NCBI GenBank assembly: GCA_030608765.1
Contig: JAUWDN010000012.1
Location: 1 to 12,492, forward strand
DNA from: Promethearchaeota archaeon
GTDB lineage: Archaea; Asgardarchaeota; Lokiarchaeia; Sigynarchaeales; SOKP01
Length of the DNA stretch: 12,492 bases
Direction: 5' to 3'
How positions within the stretch are numbered: the first letter of the stretch is position 1; every line of letters starts with the position of its first letter. Shown here in pieces: positions 7,577-12,492 of this stretch. The notes beneath the pieces were generated by a model. That model was not told where the DNA came from and made no database searches. It saw only the letters and a program-made list of their open reading frames with translations. The translations under genes and the position numbers were made by a program.

Positions 7577-8650
7577 ATGAGAAGAAATGAAGGCTCTTTA
7601 AAAACTATATTAAGGCAACGACTTTATTATCTATTAGAAGTATTGATTATCTTTCTTGGCATTTTTATTTTCATGTTAATCCCTACTTTTCTGTTACCAT
7701 TTTTAATTGATAGTAATTCTGTGATTTATGACCCTCTTTATTATATATTAAGAGCTGTAATTATTATAACCGCGATCCCTTTATTTTTGTATTTGGCAAC
7801 TTTTGTAATGGAAAAACAGCGAAAAAAATTAATTTTAGAGGTAGATATTAGTCCATCAAGCAACTTTTTGCGTCTTTTTAATATAACAAAGAAGAATTTT
7901 AAATTTCAGCTTTTATACGGTGTGTTATTGCTTTTTTTAATTTTTATACCACTAGATTTCTTTACATATTTGTTAATACCCGATATGCTCGATTATCAAT
8001 TCGCAGCTTTAAATCCTGCTGGGGAATTCTCTTTTAATTCTTATTTCAATGAGAATTACTATATTTTTCTTTTATCAATTATTTTTGTTCCTCTTTGTGT
8101 TGCAATATATGAAGAATCCTTAACAAGAGGCTTTTTAACAAATAGGGGTAGCGATTATTTTAACAAAATGTCGGCTGTGATATTAAGTTCCTTTTTTTTT
8201 GGATTAGGACATTTTGGTTATATCTTTATAATATCTTCGCCAGGATTGTCAATAATTTTTCCGATTATTATGTTCCTACAAACATTCCTAGTGGGTATTA
8301 TTCTCGCAATGGTAGTGCAAAGACGACACTGGATATTTCCCGCGATATTTGCTCATACTCTGAATAATGTGATTTCATCTTATTCAATTTGGAACTATAT
8401 AAATGGTAAAGATTTTTCATTTATGAGTATGTATGTTTATTTACCTTTACTTATTATAGGAATATTCCTGTTTATTTGGCAGTTCTCCAGAATTAAAGAA
8501 AGCCTATCAATAGGTTTTAAAGAATTCAGGACTTATTTCGCACGCGATAAAAGTATAAGAGAAAGATCATCAGATGTGATTATTAGGATAATAATGGACT
8601 TTTTCTTCGGATTGATTATTTTTTTGATAGGAGTAATTATTATATTATAG
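7577..8650 (+). CDS. CPBP-family (CAAX-like) intramembrane metalloprotease
   Basis: A multi-pass membrane protein of 357 residues with the three marks of the CPBP/Rce1 (ABI) protease family inside transmembrane helices: EESLTR (179-184, the EExxxR motif), FGLGH (208-212, FxxxH) and HTLNN (260-264, HxxxN). The glutamate and histidines should bind the catalytic metal and activate water. Hydrophobic segments lie near 20-45, 56-78, 111-135, 161-178, 198-220, 224-247, 285-303 and 335-357. Eukaryotic Rce1 trims CAAX proteins; bacterial members act in bacteriocin immunity or regulated proteolysis, and most archaeal ones have no known substrate. All key residues are intact, so activity is expected, but the target is unknown. 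It is followed 15 nt later by the phosphoesterase gene. Confidence 0.9.
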   Translation: MRRNEGSLKTILRQRLYYLLEVLIIFLGIFIFMLIPTFLLPFLIDSNSVIYDPLYYILRAVIIITAIPLFLYLATFVMEKQRKKLILEVDISPSSNFLRLFNITKKNFKFQLLYGVLLLFLIFIPLDFFTYLLIPDMLDYQFAALNPAGEFSFNSYFNENYYIFLLSIIFVPLCVAIYEESLTRGFLTNRGSDYFNKMSAVILSSFFFGLGHFGYIFIISSPGLSIIFPIIMFLQTFLVGIILAMVVQRRHWIFPAIFAHTLNNVISSYSIWNYINGKDFSFMSMYVYLPLLIIGIFLFIWQFSRIKESLSIGFKEFRTYFARDKSIRERSSDVIIRIIMDFFFGLIIFLIGVIIIL

Positions 8651-8665
8651 CGAGAATAAAAAGCA

Positions 8666-9190
8666 ATGGTTAAATTTGGTATAATTTCTGATACACATTT
8701 ATTAATTAACGATGATGTTAACCTAACTAAAACTTTAGTTAGCCAATTAAAAGAAATTTTCTTAGATGTTGACGAAATTATACACGCAGGAGATGTTTGT
8801 GAGGAATTTTTATTAGAATATCTAAAAAAAATAGCGCCAGTCCGGTGTGTAAAAGGGGAATCTGATAAAATAACGGGGTTAGATGAATTTATCAAATTTC
8901 CTGTTAATAATTACAATATTGGCGTTATTCACAAGAAACCTGAAAATTTAGAAGATTTTTTTAAAAAAAATAACATCCATATTCTTGTTTTTGGGCATAC
9001 TCATCAACCGCTCATAAAAGGTACACCGTATAACACTTTATTGGTTAACCCAGGAAGTCCAACAACACCTAAAGCACCACCACCAAAAAGAGGATTTGAA
9101 AAACCTATAGCTAGACCGACTGTTATTACGCTAAAAATTGACGAAGATAACATTTTATCTACTTTTATAATAAATCTCAAAAATTCATAA
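8666..9190 (+). CDS. YfcE/MJ0936/Vps29-type metallophosphoesterase with altered third metal motif
   Basis: A 174-residue calcineurin-like phosphoesterase of the small YfcE class, which hydrolyses phosphodiesters with two bound metals. Metal motifs in order: SDTH (8-11, Asp9 and His11), AGD (41-43, Asp43), KGESD (63-67), VIH (87-89, His89) and FGHTH (109-113, His111 and His113), followed by NPGS (128-131). The third motif is normally GNxD, whose Asn bridges the metal; here it is GESD with Glu65 in that place. The eukaryotic retromer subunit Vps29, as I recall it, also lacks this Asn (GDFD). The enzyme may have weaker or shifted metal binding, or a structural role. The start is ATG 8666, before the family-typical MVKFGIISDTH. 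It is likely co-transcribed with the upstream protease gene. Confidence 0.9.
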   Translation: MVKFGIISDTHLLINDDVNLTKTLVSQLKEIFLDVDEIIHAGDVCEEFLLEYLKKIAPVRCVKGESDKITGLDEFIKFPVNNYNIGVIHKKPENLEDFFKKNNIHILVFGHTHQPLIKGTPYNTLLVNPGSPTTPKAPPPKRGFEKPIARPTVITLKIDEDNILSTFIINLKNS

Positions 9191-9281
9191 AAATAAAGTT
9201 AAATATTATATAGTTCATATTAATTATACATAAAATAAAGAAAACCGATAGTATAATAATAATAGCTGAGAGTTTATTCAT

Positions 9282-9680
9282 ATGGTTTCAAGGCTAGAAC
9301 TTGTATTAAAAGAACTAAACGAGAATGGAAACTTTAGAGCATCCTTGTTTTCAACATCAACGGGATTAGTTTTGGCTTCCCAAAAATCAGAAGATGTTGA
9401 TGATAGAGTAGTTGCCGCCATGAGCTCGTTATTGAGCGATGCAGCATATAAAGCTTCTGAGGAAATGAATTTATCCCTCCTATCGAGTTTAAAAATTAAA
9501 TATTTAGAAGATTATATTGTGTGTAGAAACATAATTATGCCAGATAAAAAAACGCAGTTTATCTTAGCAGTTTTATCTAAAAATCCCGAATCAAACGAAA
9601 TCGAATCTTATTACGATCAGCTTCTCGATTGGGCAGTAGATAACGCGACACCAGATTTGGAAAAACTCTCTTCTATTTAA
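9282..9680 (+). CDS. Roadblock/LC7 domain protein
   Basis: A 132-residue single-domain protein of the Roadblock/LC7 (MglB-like) family. These are dimeric scaffolds that usually bind or regulate small Ras-like GTPases and are abundant in Asgard archaea. The pattern is characteristic: helix 1 with LELVLKELNE, strands FRASLFSTSTGLVLASQ (18-34), VVAAMSSLLSDAAYKASEEM (43-62), an inner strand with SSLKIKYLEDYIVCRNI (67-83) and the last strand FILAVLS (92-98). Residues 104-132 form an extra C-terminal acidic helix. The start is ATG 9282. The 91-nt gap upstream has AT-rich TATA-like stretches (for example AAATATTATATA at 9201-9212), so it may have its own promoter. No small GTPase gene is in the window. 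It is convergent with the hydrolase pseudogene, with 24 nt between them. Confidence 0.85.
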   Translation: MVSRLELVLKELNENGNFRASLFSTSTGLVLASQKSEDVDDRVVAAMSSLLSDAAYKASEEMNLSLLSSLKIKYLEDYIVCRNIIMPDKKTQFILAVLSKNPESNEIESYYDQLLDWAVDNATPDLEKLSSI

Positions 9681-9704
9681 GAATCATTTAATTTCCTGCC
9701 TTTC

Positions 9705-10379
9705 TTATTTTGTTATCGATGTACAGAATTTATATGCTTCTTGAGCGACTTCTTCCTCAAATCCTATGTAAAAATGGTCAGCGCCCTTAATTATTTTATA
9801 ATTCTTTGGTTCTAAGTAAAAATTATAGTGCTTCTCAAAATTTTCATAAAGAGCTAGCATATCCCGATTTCCTTGAATGAATAATTTAGGTTTTTCACTT
9901 TGAGAAAGCTCTTTATATTTTAAACCCATAAAGTCCCAAGGAAACGAAATAGCACAATATGCAACGATTTTTTTAGAATAATTTACTGCAGAGCATCCTA
10001 TAGCAGCACCGTAGGAATAACCGCAGATTATTATTTTTTCGAAATGTTTCTCGTTTATAAGAAAATCAATACAAGTTTTCGTATCAATTAATTCTCCAGT
10101 TCCAACAGTGTGATTTCCTGATGATTTTCCAACTCCCCTAAAATTAAACCGTAAACATGAAATACCATTTTGAGCGAATGTGTTAAAAACACCAGATACT
10201 ACATTGTTGTACATATTGCCCCCATATTTTCCCTTTTTAAGGATTTAAATCCCGAAAAATTGAGGATGTGGGTGGCAAATTAAAACAACAAAAGGTAAAT
10301 TTTCTGTGTTCGATAGAGACAACTCGGCTTCAAGTCTATCTTCATTATTATTAATTAATATTTTATCAAATCCATCCAT
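9705..10379 (-). pseudogene. Alpha/beta hydrolase (COG2945 type), interrupted by an in-frame TAA in a palindrome
   Basis: Reading the minus strand from ATG 10379, the first 44 codons give MDGFDKILINNN and then VVLICHPHPQFFGI, a stop (TAA, 10247-10245), then in the same frame ILKKGKYGGNMYNNVV and the rest of the protein to 9705. Family members read HPHP(x)YGGNM without interruption, so about 11 codons (FFGI-stop-ILKKGK) look inserted between HPHPQ and YGGNM. After the stop the hydrolase is intact: FNFRGVGKSSG, nucleophile elbow GYSYGA (Ser122 in full numbering), Asp173 in GNRD and His202 in GADHFY. Restarting at ATG 10214 would give 169 residues but lose the first strands and the HPHP/oxyanion region. 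It may be a young pseudogene, an intron-like insertion, a recoding site or a sequencing artefact. The frame is otherwise clean, which argues for a recent event. Confidence 0.75.
10220..10265. repeat. 46-nt nested inverted repeat inside the interrupted hydrolase gene
   Basis: The centre is a perfect 12-bp palindrome, GGATTTAAATCC (10241-10252). Outer arms CCCCATATTTTC (10220-10231) and GAAAAATTGAGG (10254-10265) are complementary apart from two mismatches and one G-T pair. TTTTT/AAAAA tracts beside the core (10234-10238 and 10255-10259) also pair as an alternative. The TAA that breaks the hydrolase is part of the core TTTAAA. Confidence 0.6.
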
Positions 10380-10400
10380 AATTTTAATTAGTTTTTAATC

Positions 10401-10410
10401 TATAATAATA
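10401..10410 (+). promoter_or_regulatory. Possible TATA box for nadC
   Basis: TATAATAATA lies 35 nt before ATG 10436. A start site about 25 nt downstream would fall near 10428-10430, giving a nearly leaderless message. This is suggestive only, given the AT-rich background. Confidence 0.3.
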
Positions 10411-10435
10411 ATACTGTATAAAGAATCTGGTGAAA

Positions 10436-11290
10436 ATGAGTTATAATCGTATCCTAATTGAAAAAAAATTAAAAAAATTTCTAATAGAAGACAATTCATT
10501 TATTGACATTAGTTCAAAATCAATTCCTACAAAATCTATCTCACCAGCAAAAATTATAGCTAAAAGCGATGGCTATATATCTGGATTAGAAGAATTGGAG
10601 ATATTATTTCAAATTCTAAAGGTTGACATTACATTCAAGAAAGAAGATGGTGATCAAATCCAAAATGGAGATATCATAGCAAAATTGCATGGAAAAACTA
10701 AAGATATCTTGTTAGGTGAAAGAGTGGGATTAAATCTTCTGTGTCATATGAGTACGATAACAACAACTACTCGTAAATTTGTAAAAATAATCGAGGAATC
10801 CGGAAAAGGAGTGAAAATAGCCTGTACTAGAAAAACCCTACCTGGTTTACGATTGTTTGAAAAAAAAGCAGTAGAAATCGGAAAAGGAGACACCCACCGC
10901 TTTAATTTAGATGATATGGTTCTTTTAAAATCAACTCATTTAAAATTCTATAACGGAAATGTAGCAGAGCTTCTCAGAAATATAAAGCTTAAAGTCAGCT
11001 TCACAAAAAAAATAGAGATTGAAGTGGAAAAAGTTGAGGATGTCATAATAGCTGTAAAAAATGGAGCAGATATAATAATGCTGGATAATATGAACCCTGA
11101 TAAAGTTCAAGATGCTATAAATTTGTTAAAGCAAAAAAATTTACGCGATCAAGTTATCATTGAAGTTTCGGGAAACATAACACAAGATAATATAGTAGAT
11201 TATTTAATCTCAGAACCAGATATTATAAGTACTAGTATTCTTACCCAAAAACCTACTGAATTTGTAGATTTGTCTCTTCAACTTGGTTAA
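10436..11290 (+). CDS. nadC: Nicotinate-nucleotide pyrophosphorylase (quinolinate phosphoribosyltransferase)
   Basis: NadC joins quinolinate and PRPP to nicotinate mononucleotide, releasing CO2 and pyrophosphate, the entry step into NAD from the de novo route. The product has 284 residues. Numbered from an in-frame GTG at 10430 (two extra residues), motifs are GERVGLNLLCHMSTITT (97-113, linking the N-terminal domain to the barrel), TRKTLPGLR (133-141), KAVEIGKGDTHR (146-157), DDMVLLKSTH (161-170), EIEVEKVED (196-204), IMLDNM (216-221) and EVSGNIT (245-251). Catalytic Arg, Lys, His, Glu and Asp positions are kept. Two usual blocks are changed: GGG..HR reads GKGDTHR, and KDNH reads KSTH. ModD-like proteins are a related alternative, but the PGLR and LDNM blocks favour NadC. 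ATG 10436 is preferred; GGTGA at 10429-10433 is too close to be a normal ribosome site. Confidence 0.9.
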   Translation: MSYNRILIEKKLKKFLIEDNSFIDISSKSIPTKSISPAKIIAKSDGYISGLEELEILFQILKVDITFKKEDGDQIQNGDIIAKLHGKTKDILLGERVGLNLLCHMSTITTTTRKFVKIIEESGKGVKIACTRKTLPGLRLFEKKAVEIGKGDTHRFNLDDMVLLKSTHLKFYNGNVAELLRNIKLKVSFTKKIEIEVEKVEDVIIAVKNGADIIMLDNMNPDKVQDAINLLKQKNLRDQVIIEVSGNITQDNIVDYLISEPDIISTSILTQKPTEFVDLSLQLG

Positions 11291-11302
11291 ACATGATTAT
11301 TA

Positions 11303-11695
11303 TTAATCAATAATAACTTCGTGAATTGAACTAATTACATCTTTAATCTTGACAATCGCTTGGTAAAGATCCTTAATCATTCCGAATTCTCCTACTACTA
11401 AAACAATTTCAATTCTTTTTTCTGCAATTCTCCAATCAGTTACCGCCTTAATTATCGAGTGAAATTTATGATAAAGCTCAGAGATCTCATCTGCAATCGG
11501 TTCTTTAAACGGATAGACAAGATTTATATTCATTATTCGATATCCTTCTAAGTTTTCGAAACTTTCATGAATTTCAATGAATTTCAAGATTGAATCTCTC
11601 AATGCTTCGCTTTTAGAATTAAAACCACTCTGATTTCGAACTTTCTCAAATCTATCTAACAAGTCATCGCTAATTTGCAGAGATATGATTTTCAT
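11303..11695 (-). CDS. NikR-like ribbon-helix-helix regulator without the nickel site
   Basis: A 130-residue DNA-binding protein with the NikR layout: an N-terminal ribbon-helix-helix (1-45, strand MKIISLQIS, helices DLLDRFEKVRNQSG and SKSEALRDSILKFI) and a C-terminal ACT-like domain (about 54-130) with the strand IEIVLVVGE. E. coli NikR binds Ni with His76, His87, His89 and Cys95. Here His76 is kept (ELYHKFH), but the region reads TDWRIAEKRIE, giving Asp87 and Arg89, and the protein has no cysteine at all. A nickel-responsive role is therefore unlikely; another ligand or constitutive repression is possible. It ends 12 nt from the convergent nadC. Its 5' side faces the gene-poor region at 11696-12274, where its operator may lie. 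Confidence 0.85.
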   Translation of the reverse strand: MKIISLQISDDLLDRFEKVRNQSGFNSKSEALRDSILKFIEIHESFENLEGYRIMNINLVYPFKEPIADEISELYHKFHSIIKAVTDWRIAEKRIEIVLVVGEFGMIKDLYQAIVKIKDVISSIHEVIID

Positions 11696-11728
11696 TATAT
11701 ATTTTATAAGACTGGTTCATAAATAAGT

Positions 11729-11739
11729 GTATAAAATTT
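11729..11739 (-). promoter_or_regulatory. Possible TATA box of the NikR-like gene
   Basis: On the minus strand this reads AAATTTTATAC and sits 34 nt before the ATG, giving a predicted leader of about 14 nt. A perfect palindrome AGAAATTTCT (11762-11771) lies 23 nt upstream and could be an operator, though a 10-bp AT-rich palindrome is weak evidence. Confidence 0.3.
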
Positions 11740-11850
11740 CTATTAAACAAAATAATCTTAGAGAAATTTCTTATAGTTTCTAAAATCCCTTTAAATTCAA
11801 CTTTCCCCGATCCCAGTAGTGAATGATTATCGGAATATTAATCATAAATG

Positions 11851-12096
11851 TAAAAAAGAAAGGAAAATATGTGATGTTCTTATATAATACATCCGATTAT
11901 GGTATTGCATTTGATTGGCCAGGCATTTCTTCTCACTTTGTTTGTTATGTGATTTTTTTTTTACTACTAATTTTAAAAAAGAGTAGAAAATATGTGATGT
12001 TCTTATAAAAAACATCATTTTAGGGCGTTGCATCTGTTTGACCAGGCATTTTTTCTCACTTTATTTGTTATGTGAATTGTTTTTAACTAATTCTTT
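11851..12096. repeat. Two diverged tandem copies of a 123-bp unit
   Basis: Copy 1 (11851-11973) and copy 2 (11974-12096) align without any gap. The first 100 positions have 16 mismatches; the last 23, mostly T-rich, have 6. Conservation is uneven. GAAAATATGTGATGTTCTTATA is nearly perfect in both, and so is the block from CCAGGCATTT to TTTGTTATGT, while the middle (about 30 nt) varies. GATGT and ACATC can pair in both copies; copy 2 extends this to TGATGTT/AACATCA. A possible decayed third copy starts at TAGAAATAT (12117) and includes GTTCTT, but its spacing is shifted by 10-13 nt. It could be a structured RNA, a binding-site array or a plain duplication. Confidence 0.8.
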
Positions 12097-12274
12097 TTTT
12101 TAAATTTGAAACCAAATAGAAATATCTATGTTAAGTTCTTTTAGAACACTTTAATAATTGATAAAATTTATTTAAACTCCTAAAAAAAGAGAGAGAACTT
12201 TTATATTTTAGAGCTAATGCTAATGAATTTTTTTTTTGATATAATTTTATGCTAAATCGGAGGGGAGAATTGGG

Positions 12275-12490
12275 TTGATAAGAAGGTCTCGAAAATCCTT
12301 AACCGAAGGAAACCCCCCATATTTTTTTATTATTAGTTGGCTTCCTATATTATACGAAAAAGCAGTAGTTGAATGTATTGGGTTTAAAAGGAATTTTATT
12401 CGATTTTTTATAATTTCTTGGTTAAGGATTTCAAAACTGGTTGAGTATCGAATTAATTTCTCTTCGCTCCACCAATCAATAAGAGCATGA
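12275..12490 (+). CDS. Doubtful small ORF, 71 codons, with a repeated FFIISWL heptapeptide
   Basis: The product is not recognised. The frame opens with TTG and has a strong Shine-Dalgarno-like stretch, GGAGGGGAG (12259-12267), 7 nt before it, the best purine-rich site in the window. The peptide starts basic (IRRSRKS), and FFIISWL appears twice (residues 17-23 and 44-50), followed each time by x-Ile. The two copies use different codons for one Ile, Ser (AGT and TCT) and Leu, so they are alike as protein more than as DNA. No full transmembrane helix, domain or signal peptide is evident. It may be a small real protein, a remnant of a longer gene, or chance in AT-rich DNA. Confidence 0.3.
   Translation: MIRRSRKSLTEGNPPYFFIISWLPILYEKAVVECIGFKRNFIRFFIISWLRISKLVEYRINFSSLHQSIRA
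12293..12431. repeat. 12-bp perfect inverted repeat spaced by 115 nt
   Basis: AAATCCTTAACC (12293-12304) and GGTTAAGGATTT (12420-12431) are exact reverse complements, both inside the doubtful 71-codon ORF. They could be arms of a long hairpin or ends of a small decayed element; no target-site duplication is seen beside them. Confidence 0.5.
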
Positions 12491-12492
12491 TA

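Larger units (their letters stand above)
11696..12274. other. Gene-poor AT-rich region
   Basis: About 580 nt without a convincing gene. It holds the promoter side of the NikR-like gene (11696-11775), an unassigned stretch (11776-11850), two tandem copies of a 123-bp unit (11851-12096), and a T/A-rich stretch with a small hairpin GTTCT-TTT-AGAAC (12135-12147). Short open frames of about 60 codons cross the repeat on both strands, but they have no recognisable product and no ribosome binding site. Confidence 0.7.

Noticed and set aside
9705..10214. A complete 169-residue hydrolase starting at ATG 10214
   Set aside because: It lacks the first strands and the HPHP motif, which are present upstream in the same frame beyond the TAA, so the gene is better described as interrupted.
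11823..12033. Overlapping open frames of about 60 codons on both strands across the 123-bp repeat
   Set aside because: They exist because the repeat period is a multiple of three and stops are few there. No ribosome site, no recognisable product, and the mismatches between copies show no third-codon preference.
11851..12096. CRISPR array or C/D-box RNA in the tandem repeat
   Set aside because: Only two long adjacent copies, not short repeats with unique spacers. GTGATGT resembles a C box, but no matching CTGA D box is placed correctly.
12097..12270. tRNA or other standard RNA gene in the gene-poor region
   Set aside because: Archaeal tRNAs would show a GC-richer cloverleaf with a GTTCRAATC-like T loop. 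Nothing of the kind is seen; GTTCTTTTAGAAC is just a short hairpin.

Overview
The window reads as chromosomal DNA of a low-GC (roughly 30 %) archaeon. Two things make it archaeal. GatD and GatE together form the tRNA-dependent amidotransferase known only from Archaea, and the ribosomal protein uL2 is of the archaeal/eukaryotic type. A Roadblock/LC7 protein, the AT-rich composition, scarce Shine-Dalgarno sites and a uL2 gene standing alone outside the usual S10 operon would fit an Asgard-type archaeon (for example the Lokiarchaeia). That placement is inference, not proof.

Layout. (1) 1-2997, + strand: 5'-truncated gatE followed directly by gatD, the Gln-tRNA(Gln) machinery. (2) 3107-3835: single rpl2 (uL2) with its own likely promoter and a hairpin/T-tract terminator. 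(3) 3983-7522: a tight purine cluster of purB, purM and a PfkB-family (possibly nucleoside) kinase. The PurM resembles the long Bacteroidota-type enzyme rather than the usual archaeal one. (4) 7577-9680: a CPBP-family membrane protease, a YfcE/Vps29-like phosphoesterase with an altered metal motif, and a Roadblock/LC7 protein. (5) 9705-10379, - strand: an alpha/beta hydrolase (COG2945 type) broken by an in-frame TAA that lies inside a nested palindrome, exactly where the HPHP motif should run into YGGNM. (6) 10436-11290, +: nadC for NAD synthesis; 11303-11695, -: a NikR-like ribbon-helix-helix/ACT regulator that lacks three of the four nickel ligands. (7) 11696-12492: gene-poor AT-rich DNA holding two diverged tandem copies of a 123-bp unit, then a doubtful 71-codon ORF with a good ribosome binding site and a heptapeptide that occurs twice.

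How it fits together: mostly housekeeping (glutaminyl-tRNA, ribosome, purine and NAD synthesis). The points that deserve attention are the lone rpl2 with a changed peptidyl-transferase loop, the transferred-looking purM, the palindrome-interrupted hydrolase, the metal-site-less NikR homologue and the 123-bp repeat. I see no complete new defence or mobile system here.
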